From JAWXCB01 sp034440455 (GTDB taxonomy: Bacteria; Bacteroidota; Bacteroidia; Chitinophagales; CAIOSU01), in assembly GCA_034440455.1 (NCBI GenBank), contig JAWXCB010000014.1:1-42073 (forward strand): 42,073 nucleotides of DNA, in the 5' to 3' direction. Under the pieces are notes generated by a model. It did not search any database. It saw only the letters and a list, made by a program, of their open reading frames with translations, and was not told the origin of the DNA. This document shows, one piece after another, positions 15,001 to 22,549 of the stretch (the first letter of the stretch is position 1; every line of letters begins with the position of its first letter). A program made the translations under genes and the position numbers.

Positions 15001-16916
15001 GCATTCACCGTTGCAGAACCGGTTTCCGTAGAAACACATCCGCCCGTTGAAGTAATTTCCACTGTAACTGCATAAGTACCCGCAGCAGCATATACATGAG
15101 TTGGAGAAGTCGTGATGGATGTATTTCCATCGCCAAAATTCCATGCGTAAGAAAAACCTGCAAGCGAATTGGGAACAAAGAAAGTAGTGTCGCCTTTACA
15201 TTCCGTTGCGGCTGTGAAGCCTGCATCTAAAAAATCTTCTACAACTACGCTTTTTGAAATTGTATCGGTGCAGCCATTATCCGATGTTACAATTAGAGAG
15301 GCGTTGTAGGTTGCTGCAATACCGTAAGTATGCTGCGGACTGAGCGTTGATGAAGTGTTTCCATCGCCAAAATCCCATGCGTAACTAACAATCGCCCCTG
15401 AACCTATCGTAGAAATGTTTGAAAAATTTACCGGAGATGCTGTACATGCAATGCTGAATGTAAAATCTGCCGCAGGCAAATCATCGCTCACAAAAACAGG
15501 ATAGGTAATGGTGTCGAAACATCCGAGGAATAAATTTCCGGTGATGAGATATACTGTATCATCTCCCGCAGTTGTCCAGTTTATTTCAACAGTGTTTGAA
15601 CCCTGACCGCTCGTTACAGTTCCTCCGAATGCGCTCCACAAATACGTATTTCCGGGAATCACCGCAGCGGAATACGTTTCAAAAGCATTTTCACAGGTAG
15701 TCGCTGCACCGCTAATCACAGGCGACTGACGCAGAATAAACGGATTGACATTAATAGAATAGATGTCAGGATTTTGTTGCTGGTGCGTTGTGCCTGCTCC
15801 GCCTGCTGTTGAAGGCGTTGTGCCGCAGCATCCGCCCGTACCGCCCGTAACATCCGTTGTGCCGCTGAATGTAATCGTGTTGGAATAAAATGTTTTGATT
15901 CGTCCGCCTGCACCGCCACCACCGCCTCCAAATGTGGGAAGCGCATCTGTTCCTCCATTTCCACCCATCGCACTCACACTGCCCGATACATTCACAAATC
16001 TTCCTTCCACTAATATTGTTCCACCGGAACCACCGCCTGTTCCTTGTTCATTTACTAAATCCGCATTTCCATCTGCTCCATCCATATTAATTGTGCCTGT
16101 TATTTCAACATCCAATCCAATTAAAGACAATCCGCCACCACCATTCCCGCCTGCTACAGAAATTCCAACGCCACCGCCAGAACCCATGAACACGGAACTG
16201 TCTGTTTGATTTCCATAAGTTCCTCCACCTACATAAGATACAACAGCAAATCCGCCATCGCCCCCTACTCCACCGTAGCCGCCACCACCCGAACCATCAT
16301 TTGCTGTAGCAGCGCTATTCCCAACACCTAAACCGACACTTTCGCCTAAACCCGCGCCATTGATTACACCGTCAATTTTTATTTTGTTGGAAGTGAGACT
16401 GAGCAACTGTCCTGCCAACAGATTCACCGTTGCACCAGCTTCTACTTCAAACCAATCATAATCAAGAGTGCCTACCAAGTTGGTGATTGTTGGCGAAGTG
16501 ATGATGAGCGTGTTGGGGAAAGTGCCGCTGAAATCCGTTCCGGGCGCTGCAAGCGCATTTCCGCTGAAGAAATAAACCGTTGTTGTTGCATTTGCAGAAA
16601 CCTGCGGCACACGCAGCCACACTTTTGTTGCCGTAGTGTTGATGCCTGATTCAATAGAATACGCCATGAGGTTTGTTCCATCACAATCCGTTGCAAAGCG
16701 CATATCAGCCCCCGATGCCTGCATTTGTCCATTGGCAATAAGCGCGGCTGTGTTGAGCGTAACCAACACCTGCTCGTTATTAAAGGTTAGTCCTTGTTGT
16801 TCCGTTATTTCAATAACGGATGCATATTGCCAGTTGGTTAATTGTGCCTGTGCGCTTTGTATCCACATTAAGGCACAGCAACAAAGCATGAATAGTTTTC
16901 TGAATTCAATTTTCAT
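12045..16916 (-). CDS. Giant PKD-repeat surface protein with gliding-motility (T9SS type B) C-terminal domain
   Basis: About 1623 residues. The signal peptide ends near 'IQSAQAQ'. A DUF2341 module follows ('NWQYASVIEITEQQGL...VWLRVPQV', about 27-130), then a glycine-rich region (about 205-370), then a long array. I count ten canonical PKD domains by their W-D/N/S-F-G/D-D motif and one divergent member without it, then two Ig-like units. The last ~85 residues are the gliding motility-associated C-terminal domain (type B sorting signal): 'NVITPNGDAYNQNW', 'VLIFDRWGTLVYQ', 'LPQGTYYYVIKF'. I use the ATG at 16916 rather than the in-frame GTG at 16925. The protein should be exported by T9SS and act as an adhesin or motility filament; the PorP/SprF gene follows 19 bases downstream. 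Confidence 0.92.
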   Translation of the reverse strand: MKIEFRKLFMLCCCALMWIQSAQAQLTNWQYASVIEITEQQGLTFNNEQVLVTLNTAALIANGQMQASGADMRFATDCDGTNLMAYSIESGINTTATKVWLRVPQVSANATTTVYFFSGNALAAPGTDFSGTFPNTLIITSPTITNLVGTLDYDWFEVEAGATVNLLAGQLLSLTSNKIKIDGVINGAGLGESVGLGVGNSAATANDGSGGGGYGGVGGDGGFAVVSYVGGGTYGNQTDSSVFMGSGGGVGISVAGGNGGGGLSLIGLDVEITGTINMDGADGNADLVNEQGTGGGSGGTILVEGRFVNVSGSVSAMGGNGGTDALPTFGGGGGGAGGRIKTFYSNTITFSGTTDVTGGTGGCCGTTPSTAGGAGTTHQQQNPDIYSINVNPFILRQSPVISGAATTCENAFETYSAAVIPGNTYLWSAFGGTVTSGQGSNTVEINWTTAGDDTVYLITGNLFLGCFDTITYPVFVSDDLPAADFTFSIACTASPVNFSNISTIGSGAIVSYAWDFGDGNTSSTLSPQHTYGIAATYNASLIVTSDNGCTDTISKSVVVEDFLDAGFTAATECKGDTTFFVPNSLAGFSYAWNFGDGNTSITTSPTHVYAAAGTYAVTVEITSTGGCVSTETGSATVNAIPVVDFEFVSACPNADVAFMNLSSVASGSLTYAWNFGDAGLSAATNPVHPYTGEGTYTVKLIATSTAACVDSISKSVEVYAQPVADFSASIGCQSVATQFANASGIASGFLNYTWDFGDGSLLSNALNPTHVYNADGNYNVTLVVLSNNGCADTTLGIAVIYQQPSASFTANTVCFGDTTFFNNTSTAGAGISYFWDFDDGNFSGDSSPAYVYGTAGSFNVTLDVTTADGCVAQAQQTVTVFAAPSASFTAPDVCAGVATQFTNSSFISSGSLNFIWDFGDGNGSSLDNPLHTYATAGSYIVTLIATSGSNCADTTSLTVDVLQQPNADFQISTGCFGSDVLIYDLSTGVDVGAYYQVDLFNDGIYDNGPYAAGDTASITVGFTGNQPVRIRLTNFSGCVDSVVEVMTVNAFPTADFIATDACFGNVVSFTNMTTSTDPNLLGSLGYSWSFGDGSTSTDINPTHLYDASAIYTVTLIAVSSEGCSDTFSNTLIVYPLPVPDFTHAPACDDQDVIFTNTSTIPFGTMTHHWDFGDNATAVTLSPTHAFSSIGIYDVTLTDTSDAGCINSITKSVIVNPNPTAAFVATEVCEGTATEFTNLSSVASGALTYEWDFGDSFNSVDEDPTHTYADGGDYDVVLEVRSDAGCTDTKSRTVSVFTKPDVSFTSNTVCDGGTVNFTNNTTVPGGNALFNVWNFGDGTNSFDDNPSHLYASYGTYSVKLFVQSEEGCSDSLLQAVIVFRHPNVLITHNGPLAFCDGGDVTLAALAFPITNTYTYSWSTGETDSSIVITTSGTFCVTVTDQNGCVDDTCEAVTVWTLPVVTATADVNSISKGYFAQLVATGGVTYQWSADPPDATLVPNAQSPTVSPVVTTTYTVTATDANGCTGTATVTITVVDDYFVHATNVITPNGDAYNQNWFVENILSYPDNEVLIFDRWGTLVYQKSGYDNTWEGTHNDKDLPQGTYYYVIKFENLDKVYKGSVSIVR

Positions 16917-16977
16917 ATAAACCACTTTTTACGAGTGAATTGCTGCCAAATCTATAAATTAAAACACGGAATACCTG

Positions 16978-16985
16978 TACTTTTG
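16978..16985 (+). promoter_or_regulatory. Bacteroidota -7 element (M1 peptidase gene)
   Basis: TACTTTTG matches TAnnTTTG exactly, 22 bases before the ATG at 17008. No clear -33 TTG is seen. Confidence 0.5.
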
Positions 16986-17007
16986 CCCACAACTTATTTT
17001 AACCTAT

Positions 17008-19458
17008 ATGAATTTTTGGACAATGCGTTTTCTCTGTGCCTTACTGTTCTTGACTTTCATCAGCGCGGCATCATTTTCTCAAACCAAAACAACAACTTTT
17101 CTTGCCGACCCAAAAGCAGGCGCGCGTGAAAAGAATTTCGACACCGAACATCTGCTGCTTGAAATTTCTTTTGAGCCGGAGCAGGGAATCGTGAAAGGGA
17201 AGGTAACGCACACCTTCATTGCGCTGCAACAGGAAACCGACACGCTCTTTCTCGATGCGCCAGGCATCGAAATCCTCAGCGCACAGTTGGATAAGAAGGC
17301 GGTGGAATTTTCCACATCAAAAGATGGCGTTACCATCAAGCCGGAAAAACCCCTTACATGGGATGCAACAAAACACCAGCTTGTTTTAGAATACAAATCC
17401 ACTCCGCGCAAAGGAATTTATTTTATCGGGTGGGATGAGCCTGAGCCTGCTAATCCAAATCCTTACTCCGTGCGCAAACAAATCTGGACGCAGGGTCAGG
17501 GCGTTGACAACCGCTATTGGATTCCCTGCTTTGATGATATGAATGACAAAATGGTTACGGAAGTGAAAGTGACGTTTGATAAAAACTATCGCGTGCTTTC
17601 AAACGGGGAGTTGCTTGCGGAAAAAAATCTGCCTGACGGAAAAAATAAACTGTGGCATTACAAGATGCCCCATCAACACGCGCCTTATTTAATTATGCTC
17701 GGCATTGGCAAATATGATGTGAAGCAACTGAAATCAAAAAGCGGAGTGACAATTGACTGCTGGTATTATCCTGAATTTCCGGAGCGCGTTGCGCCCACCT
17801 ATCGTTACTCTGCCGAGATGATGGACTGGATGGAAAAAGAATTTGGCGTTGCTTATCCGTGGAACAAAAAATATGCGCAGATACCAGTGCAGGATTTCAT
17901 GTATGGCGCAATGGAAAACACAACGGCAACTGTGTTTGGCGATTTTTATTTCATTGATGAGCGCGCCTATCTCGACCGCAATTACATCGGCACCAACGCG
18001 CATGAACTCGCGCACATGTGGTTTGGCGATTACGTAACTGCGCGTGGCGGAGAGGGAACGTGGCTACAGGAAAGTTTCGCCACGCACTATCAAAAACATT
18101 TTGAGCGCAGCGTGTTTGGCGAAGACCATTTTCAATGGAACCGCATGCAGGAAATGCAAAGCGCACTGAACGCAAGCAAGCGCAACAGCAACCCGATAGT
18201 AAACACCAACGCAGGTACAGAACGCGTCTATCAAAAAGGTTCGCTCGTGCTTGATATGCTCAAATATGTGCTGGGAAAAAAGCAATTCAACAAAGCGCTC
18301 GCATCTTATTTAAAGAAACATCCCTACCAAAATATTGACACGCATGATTTCTACATCGCGTTTTTGGAAACGCTTGGCGTGAATCTCAATTGGTTTTTTG
18401 ATGAATGGCTGTATCGTGGTGGCGAGCCGGAGTATGCCGTGCAGTTTGAAGAACTTACCAACGCAGCAGGAAAATTCACGCGCTTTACTGTGAAGCAAAC
18501 GCATGAAACAAATGAATTAGTCGGCTTGTTTAAAATGCCAATTTGGGTTGAAGTGTATTACATAGATGGTTCTTCCAATAGAAAACAGGAATGGATAAGC
18601 GAGCAAACGCAAACGGTTGACATTGAAAATGCCGAAGGCAAGCAGATTGAGTATGTGTTGTTTGACCCGAACAATGAAATCATCAAGAGCATGGATTTTC
18701 TCAAGAGCATGGAGATGCTGAAAGCGCAACTCACAAAAGCGCAGCACATGATTGACCGCTATGATGCGCTGATTGCTTTGGGAAATCTTCCGATACAAAA
18801 CAGAAAAGATTTTTTGTTTGATGCGTTTGCGAAAGAACCGTTTCACGGCATCCGCGCGGAAATGGCGAAGCAGCTTGCCGCATACATTGACGACATGAAT
18901 GCGCAAAATGTGCAGTTAGTTTTAAAGGATAAAAATCCGAAAGTGCGCCTCGCCTTCTTGCAGGGAACGGATATCATTCCCCAGCGCTTTCTTGCTGATT
19001 TTGAAATGCTGTTGCAAGATTCCTCTTACTTCATCGTGGAGAATAGTTTGAAAACATTGTGCGAACAGCATCCTGAAAACAGTTCACAATATCTTGCCGC
19101 AACAGAAAATGTAATCGGCAATAGCCACAGCGTGAAAACAGCGTGGTTCGAAATTGCTTGTAGAATTGACAAACAAAAATATCTTCCGCAGCTTATCCGC
19201 CTCACAAGCCCGCAATATGAATTCCGCACACGCACCAACGCGATGGAAGTATTGAAACGAATGAATTATCTCGATGAAACTCTAATCAAGCATTTGTTCA
19301 ACGCCTGCTTCAGCGGCAACGGAAGGTTGAGAAGCCCCGCCAAAAATTTGCTGAAGGATTTCATGCTGCAAACGGATTACAAAAAACTCGTGGAAGATTA
19401 TTACGCAAAGAATACGTTTGAAAGCTGGCAGGCGGAGATGGTGCAGGATTTATTTTGA
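17008..19458 (+). CDS. M1 family zinc aminopeptidase, exported
   Basis: An 816-residue metallopeptidase. It has an N-terminal signal peptide ('MRFLCALLFLTFISAASFS'), a beta-sandwich domain (about 40-230), and the catalytic domain. GAMEN is at 300-304 (binds the substrate N-terminus). HELAH at 332-336 plus Glu355 (in WLQESFA) form the HExxH-x18-E zinc site. The C-terminal ~250 residues are helical, HEAT-like. Such enzymes trim N-terminal residues from peptides. With a signal peptide and no T9SS tail, this one probably works in the periplasm. 'WLQESFA' replaces the more usual 'WLNEGFA'. The gene has its own -7 element. The start at 17008 is preferred; an in-frame ATG at 17023 is possible. Confidence 0.95.
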   Translation: MNFWTMRFLCALLFLTFISAASFSQTKTTTFLADPKAGAREKNFDTEHLLLEISFEPEQGIVKGKVTHTFIALQQETDTLFLDAPGIEILSAQLDKKAVEFSTSKDGVTIKPEKPLTWDATKHQLVLEYKSTPRKGIYFIGWDEPEPANPNPYSVRKQIWTQGQGVDNRYWIPCFDDMNDKMVTEVKVTFDKNYRVLSNGELLAEKNLPDGKNKLWHYKMPHQHAPYLIMLGIGKYDVKQLKSKSGVTIDCWYYPEFPERVAPTYRYSAEMMDWMEKEFGVAYPWNKKYAQIPVQDFMYGAMENTTATVFGDFYFIDERAYLDRNYIGTNAHELAHMWFGDYVTARGGEGTWLQESFATHYQKHFERSVFGEDHFQWNRMQEMQSALNASKRNSNPIVNTNAGTERVYQKGSLVLDMLKYVLGKKQFNKALASYLKKHPYQNIDTHDFYIAFLETLGVNLNWFFDEWLYRGGEPEYAVQFEELTNAAGKFTRFTVKQTHETNELVGLFKMPIWVEVYYIDGSSNRKQEWISEQTQTVDIENAEGKQIEYVLFDPNNEIIKSMDFLKSMEMLKAQLTKAQHMIDRYDALIALGNLPIQNRKDFLFDAFAKEPFHGIRAEMAKQLAAYIDDMNAQNVQLVLKDKNPKVRLAFLQGTDIIPQRFLADFEMLLQDSSYFIVENSLKTLCEQHPENSSQYLAATENVIGNSHSVKTAWFEIACRIDKQKYLPQLIRLTSPQYEFRTRTNAMEVLKRMNYLDETLIKHLFNACFSGNGRLRSPAKNLLKDFMLQTDYKKLVEDYYAKNTFESWQAEMVQDLF

Positions 19459-19507
19459 ATCAAAAAGCGAATTATCTGCGCCTAAAAGAATCTCTTTTGA
19501 AAAAAGC

Positions 19508-19690
19508 CTATTCAAATAAACCGCTGCGGACATAACGATATTTATCTCTGAGCGGTTGCGGAAACAAACATTTTACCACTTCCTCCGAAAGCACTTCTTT
19601 CAATTTTTCTTTCGGAATAATTTTCAGCACCGTGTACCAGTTATAGCCATTCAGGATTTTATGGTAGCTAGAATTTTTATCCACCCCACC
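19508..19690 (-). pseudogene. Remnant of an unidentified gene (C-terminal ~55 residues)
   Basis: On the minus strand a protein-like segment reads 'YHKILNGYNWYTVLKIIPKE', then 'KLKEVLSEEVVKCLFPQPLR', then 'DKYRYVRSGLFE' and TAG. It has regular amphipathic helices and looks like a genuine C-terminus. Upstream (19690-19800) the frame passes into repeat-like intergenic sequence with no matching N-terminal part. I therefore read it as the tail of a broken gene. I do not recognise the family. It lies directly downstream of the frameshifted cupin gene, in a decayed stretch. Confidence 0.4.
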
Positions 19691-19800
19691 TACCCTCTCC
19701 GCTTCGCCTGAGACAGGATGCGGGCAGATACTGCTGCCCTCCTTTCCTTCTGCACTTCCAAACAGAGCCACAAAAGAAACGAGGTGAGTACGCGCCACAC

Positions 19801-20356
19801 CTATCGCGGGCGAGCGGGAGCGGGCGCATCGGCAAATTTTTTATACTTACCCAAAAACTTTCCGATGAAAAGGATGATGGGGAAAATAAATGTTTTTACA
19901 AAGGGCGGAATTTCGGTCATATCAAATTCCGTTTTATAGCGGTGCATCAAAAAAGCAGAATCATACAACTCCGGTCTTTTACCGCCATTGGCTTTTGTTG
20001 AGTTGAAAATTTCGGTGAGAAAATATTCGATGTTGTCAATCGGTTTTATCCAACCCCGGCAGATGAGCGGTTGCTCACCGGCATTCCAAAAGCGGTGCGC
20101 CACGCAATGCAAAAAGGTGCCCGACTGCCCCTCGGTGTAATAAACAGGCTGCGCACCCTCGATAAGCGCGCCCATTTTGCCCTGCACCACGGTGAGGTGC
20201 TCATCTTGCAGCAAATGCACGTGCATGGGGTCCCGCGCCCGCAGTGACAGCGTTTTCAACCTCAAGGTAATCGCCCTGCGGGTCGTTTACGATTCTGAGA
20301 AACGTAAGCTTTTCGCCCGCGCCATTCTCAATCGTGTGCGGATAATTGTAGCGCAT
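19801..20356 (-). pseudogene. Cupin-domain protein, frameshifted
   Basis: The gene starts at ATG 20356: 'MRYNYPHTIENGAGEKLTFL' continues in one frame to 'TAGAGP', then the frame is lost at a C-tract (GGGG at 20227-20230 on the plus strand). The second frame continues with the cupin core 'MHVHLLQDEHLTVVQG' (HxH-x4-E-x6-G, motif 1) and 'HRFWNAG' (H-x3-N, motif 2), and ends with a hydrophobic helix 'FVKTFIFPIILFIGKFLG' and a proline-rich tail. One inserted C, or two lost, explains the break; removing one C gives 'AGAGPMHVH', adding two gives the family-typical 'GPPMHVH'. Corrected length is about 185 residues. Cupins bind a metal and serve many roles; the function here is unknown. The break may be real decay or an indel error. 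Confidence 0.75.
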
Positions 20357-20372
20357 GGAAATAAATTTCGTG

Positions 20373-20380
20373 TAAATATA
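20373..20380 (-). promoter_or_regulatory. Possible -7 element of the cupin gene
   Basis: The minus strand reads TATATTTA (TAnnTTTA), 17 bases before the ATG at 20356. Confidence 0.3.
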
Positions 20381-20407
20381 TTGAGAGTTTCGTTTTAAGA
20401 AATGAGA

Positions 20408-21142
20408 CTATTGCTCGTGCTGCGCACTGTGTTTCTTTTTCCATTTTAAAATTCTGAATTTCAAATTGTCGTACATCAGCCCTATGAGAAGCATCGCTGC
20501 GGGAATGAGCAGCGAGTAGAACTGCATTTTTGTGTAAAGCAATCCGCCCGAAACGCCCCCGAGAAAAAAGAAGGTGATGATGGAGATGCGCAGGTTGATG
20601 TTGGAGCGCAGTTTTTCTCTTTGTTCTTTTTCTTTATAGAAAAGGAGTTGCGAAAGCTCGATGCCGAGGTCGGTGAATAGCCCCGTGAGATGTGTGGTGC
20701 GCACAATGGCGTTTGAAATTTTGGTGACGAGCGCGTTTTGCAAGCCCATGGAAAATAAAAGGAGGCAGGCGATGATGTTGGGATGGGTTTGCCAGAGGTA
20801 AATGCCCAAAATCGCCACGGTGACAAGGATGGATATTTCTAATGCAACAGGCAGGATGAAAATATTTTTCGCGTTGCGCCTATCAATGATTTCCACGAGG
20901 GTGTTTGAAACAAATGCGCCCAGCAGAAAGAACTGAATGTAGAGAAAAAAGATGATGCATTGATAGAAGCGCAGGTTGAATATTTCATCCACGAAGTTGG
21001 CGAAGTGTCCCGTTACGTTGGTGGTGAACACATTGAGCGCGATGAAGCCCACCACATTTACCGCGCCCGCCACAAAGGAAAGCAGCGATGCGATTTGTAG
21101 GTTTTGCTTGTAAGTGCGGTTGTCACCGTGGTGTCTGAACAT
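20408..21142 (-). CDS. DUF1275 (YoaK-like) membrane protein
   Basis: A 244-residue polytopic membrane protein of the YoaK/DUF1275 family with six or seven hydrophobic helices. The hallmark segment 'MGLQNALVTKISNAIVRTTH' followed by 'LTGLFTDLGIELS' (about 130-163) matches the family's N-x-x-T-x-x-x-x-x-x-VRTTHxTG-xxTDLG motif. An early helix pair with 'FVAGAVNVVGFIALNVFTTNVTG' also fits. The transported or sensed molecule is unknown for this family. The C-terminus is basic and cytoplasmic-looking ('ILKWKKKHSAQHEQ'). The gene is monocistronic, 51 bases upstream of the cupin start on the same strand. Confidence 0.9.
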   Translation of the reverse strand: MFRHHGDNRTYKQNLQIASLLSFVAGAVNVVGFIALNVFTTNVTGHFANFVDEIFNLRFYQCIIFFLYIQFFLLGAFVSNTLVEIIDRRNAKNIFILPVALEISILVTVAILGIYLWQTHPNIIACLLLFSMGLQNALVTKISNAIVRTTHLTGLFTDLGIELSQLLFYKEKEQREKLRSNINLRISIITFFFLGGVSGGLLYTKMQFYSLLIPAAMLLIGLMYDNLKFRILKWKKKHSAQHEQ

Positions 21143-21178
21143 GACGCGATGCGCTCAGTTTACAGTTTCGAGTTTAAA

Positions 21179-21217
21179 GTTTGCAGTTTTCTATCAGCGC
21201 AACTGTAAACTGCAAAC
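21179..21217. repeat. Inverted repeat of dispersed-repeat type
   Basis: GTTTGCAGTTT (21179-21189) and AAACTGCAAAC (21207-21217) are perfect 11-bp arms. A second overlapping pair, GTTTACAGTT (about 21158) and AACTGTAAAC (21201-21210), makes a nested structure. It lies between the DUF1275 start and the end of the next leftward gene, so it may act as a terminator for the latter. Confidence 0.55.
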
Positions 21218-21268
21218 AGAAAACTTTCTCTTGAATGAAGAAGCATGAATTGTGCAGTAGCCGCCAAC

Positions 21269-22036
21269 TCAGAAAACTTTGGAGCCAAGCCACTCTTTCA
21301 TGCCCGTATCAAAGAGAAACACGTAGCCGTTGGCATACGAGAAGTTGAACAGATCATTGTAGGGCGCATCATCGCCCATCGTGGAGGTGGCGGTGTAGTT
21401 GCCTTTCTTGTCAAAGAAATAAACTTTCGCATCCATGAAATCAAAGATGCCGAATTCATAGCCCTTCTGTCCGGTGTAAATCATTGCGCTGCTGATATTT
21501 TCATAATCAGCAGGACAGCCTTTCAATGTTAATGGTTTGCCGGGCTTTCCGCTCGTGCGCTTATAGCGGATGATTTGCTCATTTGCGATGTCGAAGTAAA
21601 GAATAGTGCCCGTGGCGGCATCATACACGCCCACCGCCTGCGCCTCAGGCTGCCCGCCCGCGTATTTATATTCTGCTTCGCCCGAAGGAAGCCCTTTGCC
21701 ATCAAGCGGGATGTTGTAAATGCCCTGCCCATCGTAGTTGTTGCCTTCAATAGTGTTTTCCTTTTCATTATACCATAAGCCGCGTGCGTCAAAGCCAATA
21801 GTGCCTTGATAAATATTTTCAGATTTTGAAAATGCTTCAAGCGGATAAGCGGTATTACCCGCAATGGCGCAGTAATAAATATTTTTTGAAGGGTTATGCG
21901 CTACCGAAGCACCGTTGGTGCCATCGCCCTGCGTAATCGTGAGCGTGATGGTGTGCGTTGGATTAGATATCGGTTGCGCAAAAGCAATGATGCTAACAGA
22001 AAGAAGGAGCAGGAAAGAAAAAACAAGTTGTCGCAT
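21269..22036 (-). CDS. Secreted protein of unknown function, propeller-like repeats
   Basis: A 255-residue exported protein with a clean signal peptide ('FSFLLLLSVSIIAFAQ', 1-21). The mature part has short beta-strand repeats of the kind seen in beta-propellers: 'KNIYYCAIAGN', 'GLWYNEKENTIEGN', 'AVGVYDAATGTILYFDI', 'YEFGIFDFMDAKVYFFDKKG', 'YANGYVFLFDTG'. No catalytic motif, T9SS tail or lipobox is visible, so it is probably periplasmic or outer-membrane associated. It is not part of an evident operon. I do not recognise a named family. Confidence 0.75.
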   Translation of the reverse strand: MRQLVFSFLLLLSVSIIAFAQPISNPTHTITLTITQGDGTNGASVAHNPSKNIYYCAIAGNTAYPLEAFSKSENIYQGTIGFDARGLWYNEKENTIEGNNYDGQGIYNIPLDGKGLPSGEAEYKYAGGQPEAQAVGVYDAATGTILYFDIANEQIIRYKRTSGKPGKPLTLKGCPADYENISSAMIYTGQKGYEFGIFDFMDAKVYFFDKKGNYTATSTMGDDAPYNDLFNFSYANGYVFLFDTGMKEWLGSKVF

Positions 22037-22159
22037 GTTGTAAAAAATTTTTGTGCGACAATGTTAAGCTTACCCTAAAGCGGCATGGGGCAATCTTTTG
22101 CACAGAACAAAAGTTAAAAGTTGAGGAATGATGAAATCCCTTAAACGAATAACGTCTTG

Positions 22160-22519
22160 TTAAAGACTACTTAGGTTGATCCTGATTATTATATAAACTA
22201 CAGAAGCTCCTGCAAATAACCATGTCAGGTAGACTGATAATCTTATTTTTTTAGCAAGAGCAGCTAACTTCCAGTTTGATTTTTCTTTTTCTATTCGTCT
22301 ATCCAGAAAAAATGGAAAGAAACACTACATGCTAACTCCAGGGTCAACGCTGGATGGATGTTGCTTCCAATTAGAAGGAGTAAAACCCGTGACATTTTGA
22401 AGTTCTTCTGGATAAAGAACTTTATAATAGTCTAAATGATAACCAATCTTTAAGGCAAAAGAAATCATTGCCCCGAAACCTAATAGAAATCCCAATATCG
22501 TAATCAAACTATCATTCAT
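22160..22519 (-). pseudogene. Small two-helix membrane protein gene with in-frame TAG
   Basis: The first 64 codons give an N-terminal membrane helix ('LITILGFLLGFGAMISFAL') and a soluble part with 'YYKVLYPEELQNVTGF' and 'PSNWKQHP', then TAG (22325-22327). In the same frame, after the TAG, the sequence continues for 54 codons: 'CFFPFFLDRRIEKEKSNWKL', 'AALAKKIRLSVYL', 'TWLFAGASVVYIIIRINL', ending with TAA at 22160. The extension supplies a second membrane helix and the conserved-looking 'FL-x-R-R' segment known from small Bacteroidota membrane proteins of similar layout. The simplest reading is one 118-residue gene interrupted by a nonsense change, or by error. The 64-residue product alone is also possible. 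Function unknown. Confidence 0.55.
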
Positions 22520-22549
22520 GGGTTAACCACGCATAACAAACTAAGCAAC

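Noticed and set aside
15895..16209. 104-codon proline-rich rightward frame opposite the glycine-rich region
   Set aside because: It is the antisense of the Gly-rich segment of the giant PKD protein (GGN codons read as Pro on the other strand).
19690..19798. Extending the 19508-19690 remnant up to an ATG at 19798
   Set aside because: The added residues come from repeat-like intergenic sequence and do not look like the N-terminus of the same protein.
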